Shown: positions 41,835 through 51,650 of the stretch, in pieces
How the letters are laid out: each line of letters begins with the position of its first letter
Numbering within the stretch: position 1 is the stretch's first letter
Origin: CALNZV01 sp942491115
GTDB taxonomy: Bacteria; Desulfobacterota; Desulfobacteria; Desulfobacterales; UBA5852
Assembly (NCBI GenBank): GCA_942491115.1
Contig: CALNZV010000004.1
Coordinates: 248,001-312,000 of the forward strand
Length of the DNA: 64,000 nt
Direction of reading: 5' to 3'
Notes under the pieces: model-generated
What the model was told of the DNA's origin: nothing
The model's database searches: none
The model's input: the letters and a program-made list of their open reading frames with translations, nothing else
Program-made: the position numbers and the translations under genes

Positions 41835-42701
41835 TTAGGGGTTCATCGGGGTCGGATCCAGTCCGACGATCAAATAATCGGCGTCGTCGACCGTGACGTT
41901 GCCGCGGTCGATGCTGCCGGGGACTTCGGGAAGGATGACGGTGTAGGGCATCTGGCTGATTTCCTCGATTCGGGTGGGGATGCCTCCTTTTCGGGCATGA
42001 CCCGTGCCGGCGATGATGACAAGAGTGGTCGTTGGCCTCGTCGACAGAAAATCGACGGCATTGGCCGCCATGGCTTTGTCCCAGACGAGTTGCGCTTCAC
42101 AAAAGTGGGTGAAGTTCATGCCCCCGTGGCCATGGGCTCCGTGGGCGGCCTTGATGAACGCCATGTAAGCCTCGTCCACCTCGCAGGTTACCATCGGAAG
42201 TCGCTCCCGCTGCTGGTCGCTCAAGGACTGGAATCCGTGTTTGGCCACCTGCCGGGTGATGTCCCTTGGGACGTTCAGGCCCACCAGGGGTAGCCCGGCA
42301 TCCCGGGCATGAAGGAACAGCATGCTGTACAGTGGCCACGGGAAATTCCAGTTGTCGAAATAAATGCGTTTGAAAGCCTTCTCGCTCAATTGCCCATTGA
42401 CCCACGCATCGAGGGAGGGCGTCGCGTTTGAGCGGAACATCTCAAACCCTACTGAAACAGACCTTCCGGTGGATTCGAGGGATCGAATCACGTCGAGTTG
42501 GGCCTCATGGTGGCTCAATACGGAGTGGTGCTCGCCCACGAGGATGATCCGGCTCTCGGCCAATCGGGGCAGACTGTCGGCCAGGGAGACCTCCCGTTCA
42601 TGCCGGATGTCGTATAGCGTCATGGTGTCCGGGCGGTCTTCGGCCCCGAGGGGAGAAAGCGCCAACAGAAGCCACAACATGCTGATCAATGGTATTTTCA
42701 T
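41835..42701 (-). CDS. ChaN-like haem-binding family protein
   Basis: A 288-residue exported protein of the ChaN/Tiki-fold family. A signal peptide (LISMLWLLLALSPLGAEDRP) has no lipobox Cys, unlike classical ChaN lipoproteins. Family motifs are RIILVGEHHSVLSHHEAQLDVI, GFEMFR and TLVIIAGTGHARK, in which the His and Glu residues sit where ChaN binds haem. Related proteins act in iron or haem handling or as metalloproteases. It begins 12 bases after the secreted M1 peptidase gene, so both may be one transcript. Confidence 0.82.
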   Translation of the reverse strand: MKIPLISMLWLLLALSPLGAEDRPDTMTLYDIRHEREVSLADSLPRLAESRIILVGEHHSVLSHHEAQLDVIRSLESTGRSVSVGFEMFRSNATPSLDAWVNGQLSEKAFKRIYFDNWNFPWPLYSMLFLHARDAGLPLVGLNVPRDITRQVAKHGFQSLSDQQRERLPMVTCEVDEAYMAFIKAAHGAHGHGGMNFTHFCEAQLVWDKAMAANAVDFLSTRPTTTLVIIAGTGHARKGGIPTRIEEISQMPYTVILPEVPGSIDRGNVTVDDADYLIVGLDPTPMNP

Positions 42702-42713
42702 CGGTATCTCCAG

Positions 42714-44801
42714 TCATTGTCCCGGGGATGGCGGGTCGGAGGCCCAGCGTGCGATGAGCGGCGATGCCGTCACCGGCCAGACACCCTTGGCCCGATTGGA
42801 TGTCTCTGAAAAGGCCAAATAGCCGTAGCGGCCGTAATGGGGGATCTTTCGCGCCACCGTGACGCTGTTGGCAGGGTCGGTCGACAGAAAGACAGCCGCA
42901 AATCGCCCCGGGGAATAGGGGTGATCGAATACCCCGAATACGGCGTTTGCATCGCCCACCGTGGGCATGCCTGCCAGTTTGAGGGGGTACGTTGAGGATT
43001 CGATCAAGTTTTCGCTCACCTTCTTCAAGGCGATGGTTTGGGGAAGCCCTACAATGATCAGGGGGTGATTCTGGAGGAAATCGGTGTCGACGTCGGCCTC
43101 TTTCACGATCCGGGCCCTTTTGAGGGGCATGGCTCTAATCAGCATTTCCGCAGAAGGCGTTAAGGCTTCGGCCCCGGATGCCAGGACGATGGCAACGCCT
43201 TCCACACCTTTGAGGCGGTTTACCGAGGGAGGAATCTCTGAGGGGTGAAGCTTTCGAAAGAGATCCACGTCCGGGTCGGCTAGTATAGCTGTCGGTTGAC
43301 CGGTCACTTCGAACTCGAAGGGCGTTTGCTCTCCGTCAAGGGATAATTGGCGGCGCTCCACCCCTGCCGCCGTCTCGATTCGAAAGGTGACGGTGGGAGA
43401 ATACAGAGGGGGGGTTTGGCGGACGGCGCCCGACACCCGCCAGCGGCCGTCCGACCAGACGCGCTTCGGTTCCCTCAGGGCCATGTCCACGGCGCCCTTC
43501 CGATACACCCAGTTGTCAAAAAACCGATTCAGGTCCTCCCCGCTGCGCTGTTCGAATACCCGTTGGAACGCCCCCCAGGATGCCGGCTTGAAGCGGTGGC
43601 TGAGATACAGATCTTTCAAGCCGCCCCAAAACGCCGTTTCACCGATGCGTTTTCTAATCATGTGGAACACCATGGCTCCCTTGTCGTAGCCAATGGTTCG
43701 AGAGGCGGCATCGGTGCGGCTTAAAAATCGGGAAAGGGGGAAATCGGTTTCCTCGGTAACGAGGGCGGCATAATTTCTGAGGGTGTTCATTCGGTGATCA
43801 ATGGCTGCTTCCCGGGACTGCTTCTCCTTGTAGAGGTGTTCGGCGACATAGGTGGTTAGTCCTTCGCTCCAGTTTCCCGATCCGTAGTCTACCAGCACCC
43901 CGTTGCCCCACCAGCAATGGGCGATTTCGTGTCCCAGGCTGGTCCCGATGATGAAGGGCAGTCTCAACACCTGTCCTCCGATCAGGGTGAAGGAAGGGAA
44001 TCCGTAGCCGGTTGGAAAGAAGTTGTCGACAACGGCGAATTGATCGAACCCGTATGGACCGAAAAGCGTTTCGTACATGTCCAGGTAGCGGATCGATGCG
44101 TCGATATAGGTCTTCGATAGGTCTGCGGTCTCCGGTCTGAAGTAGGTGGCGACACTGATCTCGCCATGGTTCCGGGTGCCGATCCGATATCGGGATGCCG
44201 TCAGGGGGATGGCCTTTACCGGCCGCTGGACCTCCCACAAGGATACCGAGCGCCCCTTCTCCGTCCGGGTCCCGAGTGGCTTGCCGGCCGTCACGGCGAA
44301 AGTGCCGGCCGGCGCCACCACTGTCAACTTCATGGACATCTCGGCGGACGCCACATGGGGATACCAGCCGGAGCCCCCCAGCAGCAAGGTTCCTTCCGGC
44401 TGAATGGTGCCGACGACACCGTATCCGGGATTGTCGGTGTTTGCGGGTAGTCGAGGGGCGGGGTCGTCATAGACGGTATTGTATTGGATGGCAATGTCCA
44501 CCGGCGTCCCGGTGGCACCGGCCGGCACGGTCACCGCCACCCGGCCGGCCTCAACTGCCTGCCTGACCCCGTTGACCGTGAACACATCTATTGTCGCAGA
44601 GGGTGACAGCAGCATCTGAAACTCAGAATCGCCACCGGTGTCGACCGTCAGCGTGCTGCGGCCGACCAGACGGTGGTCTTCCGGAAAAAGCTCGACCGCC
44701 AATTCCTGGGAAACGACGAGGGCTCGGGCCGGTGCCGCTGTCCATGCCGCCGACACCAACAGGGCGATGGTCGTAAAAATAGAAATGCTGGAGAGACGCA
44801 T
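42714..44801 (-). CDS. Exported M1-family metallopeptidase
   Basis: A 695-residue protein with a signal peptide (TTIALLVSAAWTAAPARA). The zinc site is HEIAHCWWGNG (first His about 291) with Glu 18 residues further in WSEGLTTYVAEHL. The GAMEN exopeptidase signature is not seen in its usual place, where YGFPSFTLIGGQV occurs, so it may not be a classical aminopeptidase. The C-terminal 150 residues include a Rossmann-like region (PLIIVGLPQTIALKKV) seen in some exported M1 proteins. A longer GTG start at 44840 is possible. It diverges from the kinase gene and leads into the ChaN-like gene. Confidence 0.85.
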   Translation of the reverse strand: MRLSSISIFTTIALLVSAAWTAAPARALVVSQELAVELFPEDHRLVGRSTLTVDTGGDSEFQMLLSPSATIDVFTVNGVRQAVEAGRVAVTVPAGATGTPVDIAIQYNTVYDDPAPRLPANTDNPGYGVVGTIQPEGTLLLGGSGWYPHVASAEMSMKLTVVAPAGTFAVTAGKPLGTRTEKGRSVSLWEVQRPVKAIPLTASRYRIGTRNHGEISVATYFRPETADLSKTYIDASIRYLDMYETLFGPYGFDQFAVVDNFFPTGYGFPSFTLIGGQVLRLPFIIGTSLGHEIAHCWWGNGVLVDYGSGNWSEGLTTYVAEHLYKEKQSREAAIDHRMNTLRNYAALVTEETDFPLSRFLSRTDAASRTIGYDKGAMVFHMIRKRIGETAFWGGLKDLYLSHRFKPASWGAFQRVFEQRSGEDLNRFFDNWVYRKGAVDMALREPKRVWSDGRWRVSGAVRQTPPLYSPTVTFRIETAAGVERRQLSLDGEQTPFEFEVTGQPTAILADPDVDLFRKLHPSEIPPSVNRLKGVEGVAIVLASGAEALTPSAEMLIRAMPLKRARIVKEADVDTDFLQNHPLIIVGLPQTIALKKVSENLIESSTYPLKLAGMPTVGDANAVFGVFDHPYSPGRFAAVFLSTDPANSVTVARKIPHYGRYGYLAFSETSNRAKGVWPVTASPLIARWASDPPSPGQ

Positions 44802-44961
44802 TGGCAACGGGGTTCTCCTGTCGTCATTTTGGAGTGACACTTCAGCTGCCGTACTCTAATGCCCCTTGAGCAGAAGTCAAAACAGTCGCGACACTGGGCG
44901 GATCGGTCCTGGGGAGACCGGCTGCATATGTCCTAAAGGTTCAGAAGCACAGGCCTTTTCG

Positions 44962-44990
44962 TTGACCTGAACCAGGAGATGTACTATCAT
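44962..44990 (+). promoter_or_regulatory. Candidate sigma-70 promoter for the kinase gene
   Basis: TTGACC, an optimal 17-base spacer and TATCAT, 80 bases upstream of the kinase ATG, in the gap shared with the divergent peptidase gene. Confidence 0.55.
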
Positions 44991-45069
44991 TCTCAGGTCT
45001 TCCGGAGGGGTCATCGGTGGCCGCGCCGGAACGCCGGTCTTTTTATCGAAGGAGCTGATCTTCAACGCC

Positions 45070-45963
45070 ATGGGCGCTACGGCCAACATCAATGTCGACC
45101 ACCTGATCGGGACCGAGGTCGGCACCTCGACCCTTCTCAAAGAACTGGCCAGGGGGGGAATGGCCATTGTCTTTGTGGCCTACCAGCGGACCCTGAAACG
45201 CCAGATCGCCTTGAAGATACTACCAAAAGAGATCATGACGACCCGGACGGCCGACCGGTTTCAACAGGAAGCGGAGTCCGCCGCCATTTTGTCTCACTCC
45301 AATATTTTGCCTGTCTACGAAGTGGGTGAAACCAGCCATTTTCTCTACCTTTCCATGCAGCTGGTTCAGGGAGATTCTCTGGGGCGGCGAATCGAGATGG
45401 CCCGACGCCATCTGCTTCCATCCCGTCGTCATCTTCCCCTGGACGAAACCATTCGGGTCATGCTTCAGATTCTGGATGCGATGCACTACGCTCATGAAAA
45501 CGACATCATCCATCGTGACATCAAACCCGACAATATTCTTGTGGAGAAGCATTCCCAACGCCCGCTGATCAGCGATTTCGGGCTTGCGAAAGTGCTCAGG
45601 GGCGAAGACGATTCAAAGCCCATGATTCAGGGTACCCCGGTCTTCATGCCGCCCGAGCAGGTAATGGGCAAATCGGTTGACGCCAGGAGCGACATCTATG
45701 CCCTGGGAACGATGCTCTTCAAAATGCTGTCGCCGGATCTTCCTTTCCACGACTTCGATTCGAAACTCTCACTGCTGAAGCAAAAGATCCTCCGGAAGGA
45801 CGGGATGTTCACCAAACGGCCCTCCCAAATAAATCCCGAGGTGAACGAGGAGATGGACCGCATCGTTTCCACGGCAACCGCATACGATCCCAAGGACCGA
45901 TTCGCCTCCTGCAAGGCGTTCATGCAGGCGCTCCAGGCCTATAAGAAGACGTATCTTTCCTGA
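45070..45963 (+). CDS. Hanks-type serine/threonine protein kinase
   Basis: A 297-residue soluble kinase with no membrane or sensor segment. The glycine loop is LARGGMAIVFVA (shortened relative to GxGxxG), Lys49 in ALKIL, Glu68, catalytic Asp150 and Asn155 in HRDIKPDN, and Asp169 in DFG; APE is replaced by PPE in VFMPPEQ. All catalytic residues are present, so it should be active. It is followed after 18 bases by a 730-residue protein with a degenerate GGDEF-like end, its probable partner or substrate. Confidence 0.92.
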   Translation: MGATANINVDHLIGTEVGTSTLLKELARGGMAIVFVAYQRTLKRQIALKILPKEIMTTRTADRFQQEAESAAILSHSNILPVYEVGETSHFLYLSMQLVQGDSLGRRIEMARRHLLPSRRHLPLDETIRVMLQILDAMHYAHENDIIHRDIKPDNILVEKHSQRPLISDFGLAKVLRGEDDSKPMIQGTPVFMPPEQVMGKSVDARSDIYALGTMLFKMLSPDLPFHDFDSKLSLLKQKILRKDGMFTKRPSQINPEVNEEMDRIVSTATAYDPKDRFASCKAFMQALQAYKKTYLS

Positions 45964-45981
45964 TTTTTGGGAGGCACGGCC

Positions 45982-48174
45982 ATGGCCGATGCGAAATTGA
46001 AAAAAACCGCCGTCGAACGAATCGGACGAAACTTTGCCCTGCTGTTCAACAGGGCAACCATGTATCGCCACGATCATCCCTATTCGGTTCAGTCCATCGC
46101 AGAGCTTTACGGACATCTGTCACGGGGGCTGGAGGTCCAGAATCCCCTGGTCATCCTTTTGGGTCATGATCAGTTTTACATCGAAGACGAGGCGTTCGAT
46201 CCGCGGCTGAACACCGCTCGCATGGCTGCCCACTTCGACAAGGCGGGGATTCAATCCGTTTCCTTCCACAGGGGGGTGTCGATATCTGAGCTTCAGGAGT
46301 TTGCGCGGATTTTTATCGATCTGTCCGGTTATCCGGATGTGGAGGCCATGAAGAACGGCCTGCTCAGAGCCGGTGTTTCCAACATTCGAATCAACCACGT
46401 CTTCTTTCAAAAAATGACCGAGGACGATGCCGTTGTCTCACGGGATCAGGCCCAGGGAACAGACACGGTGCCGGATATCGGGCCGTCTGATCTCGGCCAG
46501 CCGGATTTCATGGATGCCATGGCCGGGGGGCTCATCCTCGAAGAGCTGGAGAATGCCTTTTCCATTCGAGGCATCATCGAAAACCCGGCCGCGGCCTCCC
46601 GCGCCCTCATTCAAGCGGACATGTCCGCTGCGGTAGAAGAGGGAAAGGAGAATGCATCCGGTCCGGTCATCGTCAAGCATCTCGGTCACCTTCGTCAAGA
46701 GATGGACGCCGCCGCAGAGGGGATGGAAGGTGCCGGTCTGGCAGAGCTCGCCGAGGCGGTTTTCGACCTCAAGCGAAAACTGCTGAACGGCATCGATATC
46801 CAGAAAGCCGGCGGGGTGGTCTTCGAGGATGAGGAGCGGATCCGGGAAGAAGCCGATGGTCTCACCGACGCGGTGTTCGTCCGCCTTATCCGGCAGGAGT
46901 ATCGGAAAGGAGAGGTATCCGTGAGACGGCTGGCCCAGATTGTCCGGCGGTTGATTCCGGACCCCTCCGAGATCCAGCGGCTCATGCCCGAGATGAAGCG
47001 TGCCCTATTGGATGAGGGAATGACGCCGGAGGACTTTTTAGCTTTCGGAAACGAACTGAAGAAGGAGCTTCAAAGCGAGGAGCTGGCCAAGCTGCTAAAG
47101 AAAAGCGCCCAGGATTTCGGGGTCGACGGCGAATCCGTGGTGAGGGAGGTATTGACCCACCCCCAAATGGCTGCCGAGATGATCTACTTGGCTTCGGAAA
47201 TCCGAAAATCGAAAGGCGACGAGAATGCCCTTACCGACGTGCTCGTGGATTACGTGGAGCGTGTCGGCGAAAGTCTGGCCCTGGAGAAGGCGGCGGAAGA
47301 CGGCGATACGGGGGAAGCCCACATTAAAGGGGTCATGGGTCGCATTCAGTCGGAGATGATCGATCGTCTGAAAACCAAGAATCTCGATGAGGATCTGTTG
47401 TCGTCGGTGGAAGAGCGGCTAAAGATCCGCCTCGAAGGCGTGATGGACAAGCTTAAGCGGGAGTGGGGCGGGGGGCAGTCCATCCCCGTCCGATCTGAGG
47501 ACCTGAGACGATTTTCCATTCTGGGGGTCCTTGAAGAGGGCGCCGGCGACGACGAAGATCTGCCTCAGATTCTCGATCAGATCAGAGGCTCTCTCAGAAA
47601 ACGGGGGGTTCATGACGCCAATTTCAATGCGGTCTACGAAGAGTTGGTGAAGGGAAAGATCGCATGGCAGAAGCGCGAGGAAAAGAAAAACCTGCCATTG
47701 GGTGTTCTCAACCGCAGCAGCATTTTATACTTCTTGGAAAAAGAAATCGGCAGGGCTCTGCGCTATGGATCGGTGTTTTCGGCGGTGATGCTGGCGGTGA
47801 TTCGGGCCACGCCGTCCCGACGGGTGGAGCCGGAAGCGATCCGGCAAAAGGATATCCAAAAGGCCGTGCTGGACCGGCTGGTGGCCATCGTTCGCACCAC
47901 CGATTTCGTCGGTACCCTCGGGGGCGGGAAGGTGATGGTGGTACTGCCGATGGTTCAACCCAACGAGTCGCGGATTGCCAGGCGACGCATCGTGGGGGAA
48001 TTCCACGGTGAGCCGCTGACCGTCGCCGATACGCCTGTCGTGGTCAAGCTGGCCAGTTCCACGACGGATTTTCATCCCCAGCAAACAGCCACGCTTAAAG
48101 CCTTTCTGACCCGTGCGGAAAGCGGCCTCCAGGAAATGGCGGCCCGGCTTCGGCACATCCAAGAACTCATGTGA
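45982..48174 (+). CDS. Large signalling protein with degenerate GGDEF-like C-terminus
   Basis: A 730-residue cytoplasmic protein. Residues 1-140 form a conserved-looking lead (RNFALLFNRATMYRHDHPYS; FDPRLNTARMAAHFDKAGIQ). Residues 150-560 are mostly helical and charged, suggesting helical repeats. Residues about 575-730 look like a diguanylate-cyclase fold: NRSSILYFLEKEIGRALRYG and TTDFVGTLGGGKVMVVLPM, where the GGDEF signature has become GGGKV, so catalysis is not expected. The ATG at 45982 has GGGAGG upstream. It follows the kinase gene by 18 bases, so phosphorylation by it is a reasonable hypothesis. Confidence 0.75.
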   Translation: MADAKLKKTAVERIGRNFALLFNRATMYRHDHPYSVQSIAELYGHLSRGLEVQNPLVILLGHDQFYIEDEAFDPRLNTARMAAHFDKAGIQSVSFHRGVSISELQEFARIFIDLSGYPDVEAMKNGLLRAGVSNIRINHVFFQKMTEDDAVVSRDQAQGTDTVPDIGPSDLGQPDFMDAMAGGLILEELENAFSIRGIIENPAAASRALIQADMSAAVEEGKENASGPVIVKHLGHLRQEMDAAAEGMEGAGLAELAEAVFDLKRKLLNGIDIQKAGGVVFEDEERIREEADGLTDAVFVRLIRQEYRKGEVSVRRLAQIVRRLIPDPSEIQRLMPEMKRALLDEGMTPEDFLAFGNELKKELQSEELAKLLKKSAQDFGVDGESVVREVLTHPQMAAEMIYLASEIRKSKGDENALTDVLVDYVERVGESLALEKAAEDGDTGEAHIKGVMGRIQSEMIDRLKTKNLDEDLLSSVEERLKIRLEGVMDKLKREWGGGQSIPVRSEDLRRFSILGVLEEGAGDDEDLPQILDQIRGSLRKRGVHDANFNAVYEELVKGKIAWQKREEKKNLPLGVLNRSSILYFLEKEIGRALRYGSVFSAVMLAVIRATPSRRVEPEAIRQKDIQKAVLDRLVAIVRTTDFVGTLGGGKVMVVLPMVQPNESRIARRRIVGEFHGEPLTVADTPVVVKLASSTTDFHPQQTATLKAFLTRAESGLQEMAARLRHIQELM

Positions 48175-48396
48175 CGGTCTCATCCGCGAACCCACCTTCC
48201 TCCGGGTCCCCCGGCTCAGGTGCCGCCACCGACATCTTGTCCTGCCTTTCATTGCCGGTTTTCGTCATCGGTCCGACGGCGCCACCGATGGGGATGACAC
48301 TGGGGTACCGAAAGCGGTTTCTGCCGTCTTCGAACCCTCCACCAAGGGGAACGGAACCGAGGCGGCGACACTTCAACAGGACATGGGAGAAGACGA

Positions 48397-50877
48397 ATGC
48401 TGCCCTTCATAGAGTTGCACTACATGCTTCGAATCGAGCCGGACCTGGCGCATTTTTCATTCAAAGGGGATCTAAGCCTGGAGATGGTGGCAGCCTCTCC
48501 GACCCGGGAGGTAGTATTGAATGCTCTGGATCTCGACGTGGCCGCCATCACCCTTCGAGACCCCCAGGGGGATGTCCCGGTGGACTGGCAGACCGATGCC
48601 GCCCGGGAAACCCTTTCTCTCGCACTGGGCCGGCCCGCCCGGGGTAAACTCCGCCTGTCCATCCGCTATGGCGGGGTGATCAATGACCGGATGGCCGGTT
48701 TTTACCGGAGTGCGGTGAGAACCGGTGACACCGTTCAGTGGATCGGGATCACCCAGTTCCAGGAAAGCGATGCCCGCCGCGCCTTTCCATGTTTTGACCA
48801 CCCGGCGGCCAAGGGCATCTTCGACATCGAACTGGTGGTGGATGAGGGGCTCACGGCCGTGTCCAACGGCCCCGCTATTGATATTGACCCTCTGGGGGAC
48901 GGGCGGAAGCGGGTGCGGTTCGGCACCACTCCGATCATGTCGACCTATCTGGTCTTCTGGGGGATCGGCGATTTTGAAACGATCCAGGATAACCAGGACT
49001 CAAGGGTGCGACTGGTGATGCCCCCTGGCCAGATCGACCAGGGCCGCATGGGGCTTTCCTTCGGCCGGCGATCTCTGGCCTTCTGCGAGAACGTCTTCGG
49101 AATACCCTACCCCCTGCCCAAGCTCGATCTGATTGCAGTGCCCGATTTTGCTTTCGGCGCCATGGAGAATTGGGGTGCCATCACCTTCCGGGAGAATCTC
49201 CTTCTGGACGACCCCGCCGCCACATCCAAGGCCGGCCGAGCCAGAATATGCGAGGTTGTCGCCCATGAAATCACCCATCAGTGGTTCGGTAATCTGGCGA
49301 CGCCGGCCGACTGGTCCTTTCTGTGGCTCAATGAGAGTTTTGCCACCTATTTCGGTTACGGTATCGTGGATCACTTCCATCCCGAATGGGGCACCTGGGA
49401 TCAGTTCCTTTCGGGCCAGACCCATACGGCCCTGGACCGGGATGCCCTCCTGGACACCTTCCCCATGGAAATCCCCGGTGGGGAGCACATCGTGATCAAT
49501 TCGAGCACCGCTCCGCTGATCTACAGCAAAGGCGCCAGCATCCTGAGGCAGATCCACGCCTATATCGGAGAGGAGCGATTCCGGGCGGGGCTTCGGCGCT
49601 ATCTTGATCGCTTTGCATACGCCACGGCGGACAGCAGCGACTTCTGGGCGGCGTTCGATGCCGAAGCGGACGAGCCCGTCAGCGGGATCATGAAGGCATG
49701 GGTGGCGCAGAAAGGGTTTCCCCTCGTCACCGTTCGCCGGGAGGGGCCGCGGCTTGTGCTGACCCAGACACGGTTTTCCTACCTGGCCCAGGAGGCGTCG
49801 AGCCGCTGGCCGATTCCGGTACTGTTGCGGTGTTTCTACGGGGACGGCACCGAGGATGTCCGGTCCATACTTTTTGCGGACGGCGAAATGTCGGTGGACG
49901 TCGGCGAGGCCGTCGCCTGGAAGCTGAACGACGGTCAGACCGGCTTCTACCGGGTGCATTGTCTGGATGCCGACAACCGAAACGCACTAGGACGGCTGGC
50001 CCGCGAGGGGGTTCTTTCCGAACCGGACCGCTGGGGGCTTCAGGAGGATGAATTTGCCCTGGTGCTGTCCGGCGCGGTATCCCTGAAGGACTATCTGGCG
50101 TTTGTCCGCTATCTGGAAAAGGATACGGCCTATCTGCCGGCTGTGGGCCTGGCTCGAAATCTGTTTCGGATATTCAAGGCCGCCCATCCGGACCGGCGCC
50201 AGCCGACCCGGTCCCTGGCCTCAAGGATCTGCCGACATATTCTGGAAACCATCGGCTTTGCCCCACGGCCCCAAGAGCCCCACACCATCGCCGCCTTAAG
50301 GGATCAGCTTCTATGGCACGGGGCGGTCTACGGACTGGAGCCGGTATTGAGCTTTACCGCCGAAAGATTTGACCATCTCATCTCAGGGGGCCAGGTGCCC
50401 CCCGATATTTTGCAGGGCGTTCTTCAAGCCGGGGCATTTCAAGGGGGATCCAGGGCGTTTGGGCAGCTGACGGATCGTCTCGAGCGTTCCGGCAGCGAAC
50501 ATGAGCGGCTGGCCATTCTCCATGCGTTCGGCAGCCTGAGAGACGCCGACGGCATCAGGGAGTGCTTCGACTACGTGGTCGAGAAGGTGCCGGCCCGGAA
50601 TCGCTTCGTCCCCTTGGTGGCCATGGCAGACAATCCTTACGGGGCTCCAATATTGTGGGAGGTGTTTTCCGAATCCCAGGACCGCCTGGCCGACTTCCAC
50701 CCACTGCTCTACGAGCGCGTGCTGGCTGCTGTCATCACCGGATGCGGGGTGCACGAGCCCCATCGGGTGAAACCCTTTTTCGAGGCGCATCTGGCGGCGA
50801 CGGATGATGCCGGAGATGTGATTCGGCTGTCTCTGGAGCGCCTCGACATCCTGTTGCGGCTCCAGAGGGCGGCTTGA
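48397..50877 (+). CDS. M1-family aminopeptidase
   Basis: An 826-residue aminopeptidase lacking a signal peptide. GAMENWG (about residue 254) is the exopeptidase signature, HEITHQWFGN at 290-299 holds the zinc His pair, and the third ligand is Glu313 in WLNESFA. The C-terminal ERAP-like helical domain completes the family length. It removes N-terminal residues from cytoplasmic peptides. It is the second M1 peptidase within 4 kb, but unlike the exported one it keeps GAMEN. The 222-base gap before it shows no clear promoter. Confidence 0.93.
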   Translation: MLPFIELHYMLRIEPDLAHFSFKGDLSLEMVAASPTREVVLNALDLDVAAITLRDPQGDVPVDWQTDAARETLSLALGRPARGKLRLSIRYGGVINDRMAGFYRSAVRTGDTVQWIGITQFQESDARRAFPCFDHPAAKGIFDIELVVDEGLTAVSNGPAIDIDPLGDGRKRVRFGTTPIMSTYLVFWGIGDFETIQDNQDSRVRLVMPPGQIDQGRMGLSFGRRSLAFCENVFGIPYPLPKLDLIAVPDFAFGAMENWGAITFRENLLLDDPAATSKAGRARICEVVAHEITHQWFGNLATPADWSFLWLNESFATYFGYGIVDHFHPEWGTWDQFLSGQTHTALDRDALLDTFPMEIPGGEHIVINSSTAPLIYSKGASILRQIHAYIGEERFRAGLRRYLDRFAYATADSSDFWAAFDAEADEPVSGIMKAWVAQKGFPLVTVRREGPRLVLTQTRFSYLAQEASSRWPIPVLLRCFYGDGTEDVRSILFADGEMSVDVGEAVAWKLNDGQTGFYRVHCLDADNRNALGRLAREGVLSEPDRWGLQEDEFALVLSGAVSLKDYLAFVRYLEKDTAYLPAVGLARNLFRIFKAAHPDRRQPTRSLASRICRHILETIGFAPRPQEPHTIAALRDQLLWHGAVYGLEPVLSFTAERFDHLISGGQVPPDILQGVLQAGAFQGGSRAFGQLTDRLERSGSEHERLAILHAFGSLRDADGIRECFDYVVEKVPARNRFVPLVAMADNPYGAPILWEVFSESQDRLADFHPLLYERVLAAVITGCGVHEPHRVKPFFEAHLAATDDAGDVIRLSLERLDILLRLQRAA

Positions 50878-50895
50878 GGAGCGGGTGAGTGCCGG

Positions 50896-51633
50896 CTACC
50901 AGGGGCAGGCGCCGTTATTTCTCACCAGATACTCGGATAGAAAAGGGGTGAAGGTGTCCCTAAGGCTTTCAAGAGACTCCTCAATGGCCGGGGTCAGGTA
51001 TTTTGCAAAGATATCCAACCGTATCAGTGCGTTGATGGCTGAGTCCGTTTTACTGGCCTTTCTCAGTCGATTGAGAACGGCCACGTTCAGTGTTTCGATA
51101 TTCCGATAGATGGTGGCCATTCCTTTCATTTCCATGTCGAAACAGGGGTCGTCGACCCCCAGGAAATACTGAGAGAGAAGATAGGTGGAAGCCGCCCGCC
51201 ATATGGTTTCCTCCTCGTCGGCAAAGGGCAGGTGAAAACGGGCCATGGGTTTGAAGAAATTGGTCCATGGGCAGCTGCTGGTGGCAATGAGGAGCCCCAT
51301 GAGAGAACTGATGCCTCTCTGGGCGGATGTCTGCTGGGAGATGATTCGCTCCCTGGTGGTGACCTGGACGCCGATCTGATCATGGGAGATGAGGCGCTCT
51401 GAGGATTCAAGCATCTCTACCAGATTGACCGCGAGGGGACAGCGGGGGTGGAGTGCCTCCTTCAGAGGGCAGTGGGGGCATTGCTGAAAGGTCAGCCGCG
51501 TCCAGTCCGGTAGGCTTCCCTTGGGGGCCGCCTGCAGCTCAAGGGTATCGTTGTCGATCTCCAGATCGTAGGTTTCCATGGTCTGGTCCGGAAGGGTGAA
51601 CCGGTATATGATGTGAAAGGTATGGTCAGTCAT
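50896..51633 (-). CDS. Cys-rich protein of a conserved unknown family (DUF6901-like)
   Basis: A 245-residue protein. The N-terminal 80 residues are a beta-rich module (FHIIYRFTLPDQTMETYDLE) leading into QQCPHCPLKEALHPRCPLA, a four-cysteine cluster that may bind metal. The rest is helical. I recall similar proteins filed as DUF6901, but cannot check. It lies 17 bases downstream of the FRG-domain gene on the same strand and probably works with it. The start at 51633 follows AAGG; a longer frame to 51819 overlaps the FRG gene and is not protein-like. Confidence 0.65.
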   Translation of the reverse strand: MTDHTFHIIYRFTLPDQTMETYDLEIDNDTLELQAAPKGSLPDWTRLTFQQCPHCPLKEALHPRCPLAVNLVEMLESSERLISHDQIGVQVTTRERIISQQTSAQRGISSLMGLLIATSSCPWTNFFKPMARFHLPFADEEETIWRAASTYLLSQYFLGVDDPCFDMEMKGMATIYRNIETLNVAVLNRLRKASKTDSAINALIRLDIFAKYLTPAIEESLESLRDTFTPFLSEYLVRNNGACPW

Positions 51634-51650
51634 GGTTTTTTCCTTAACGG

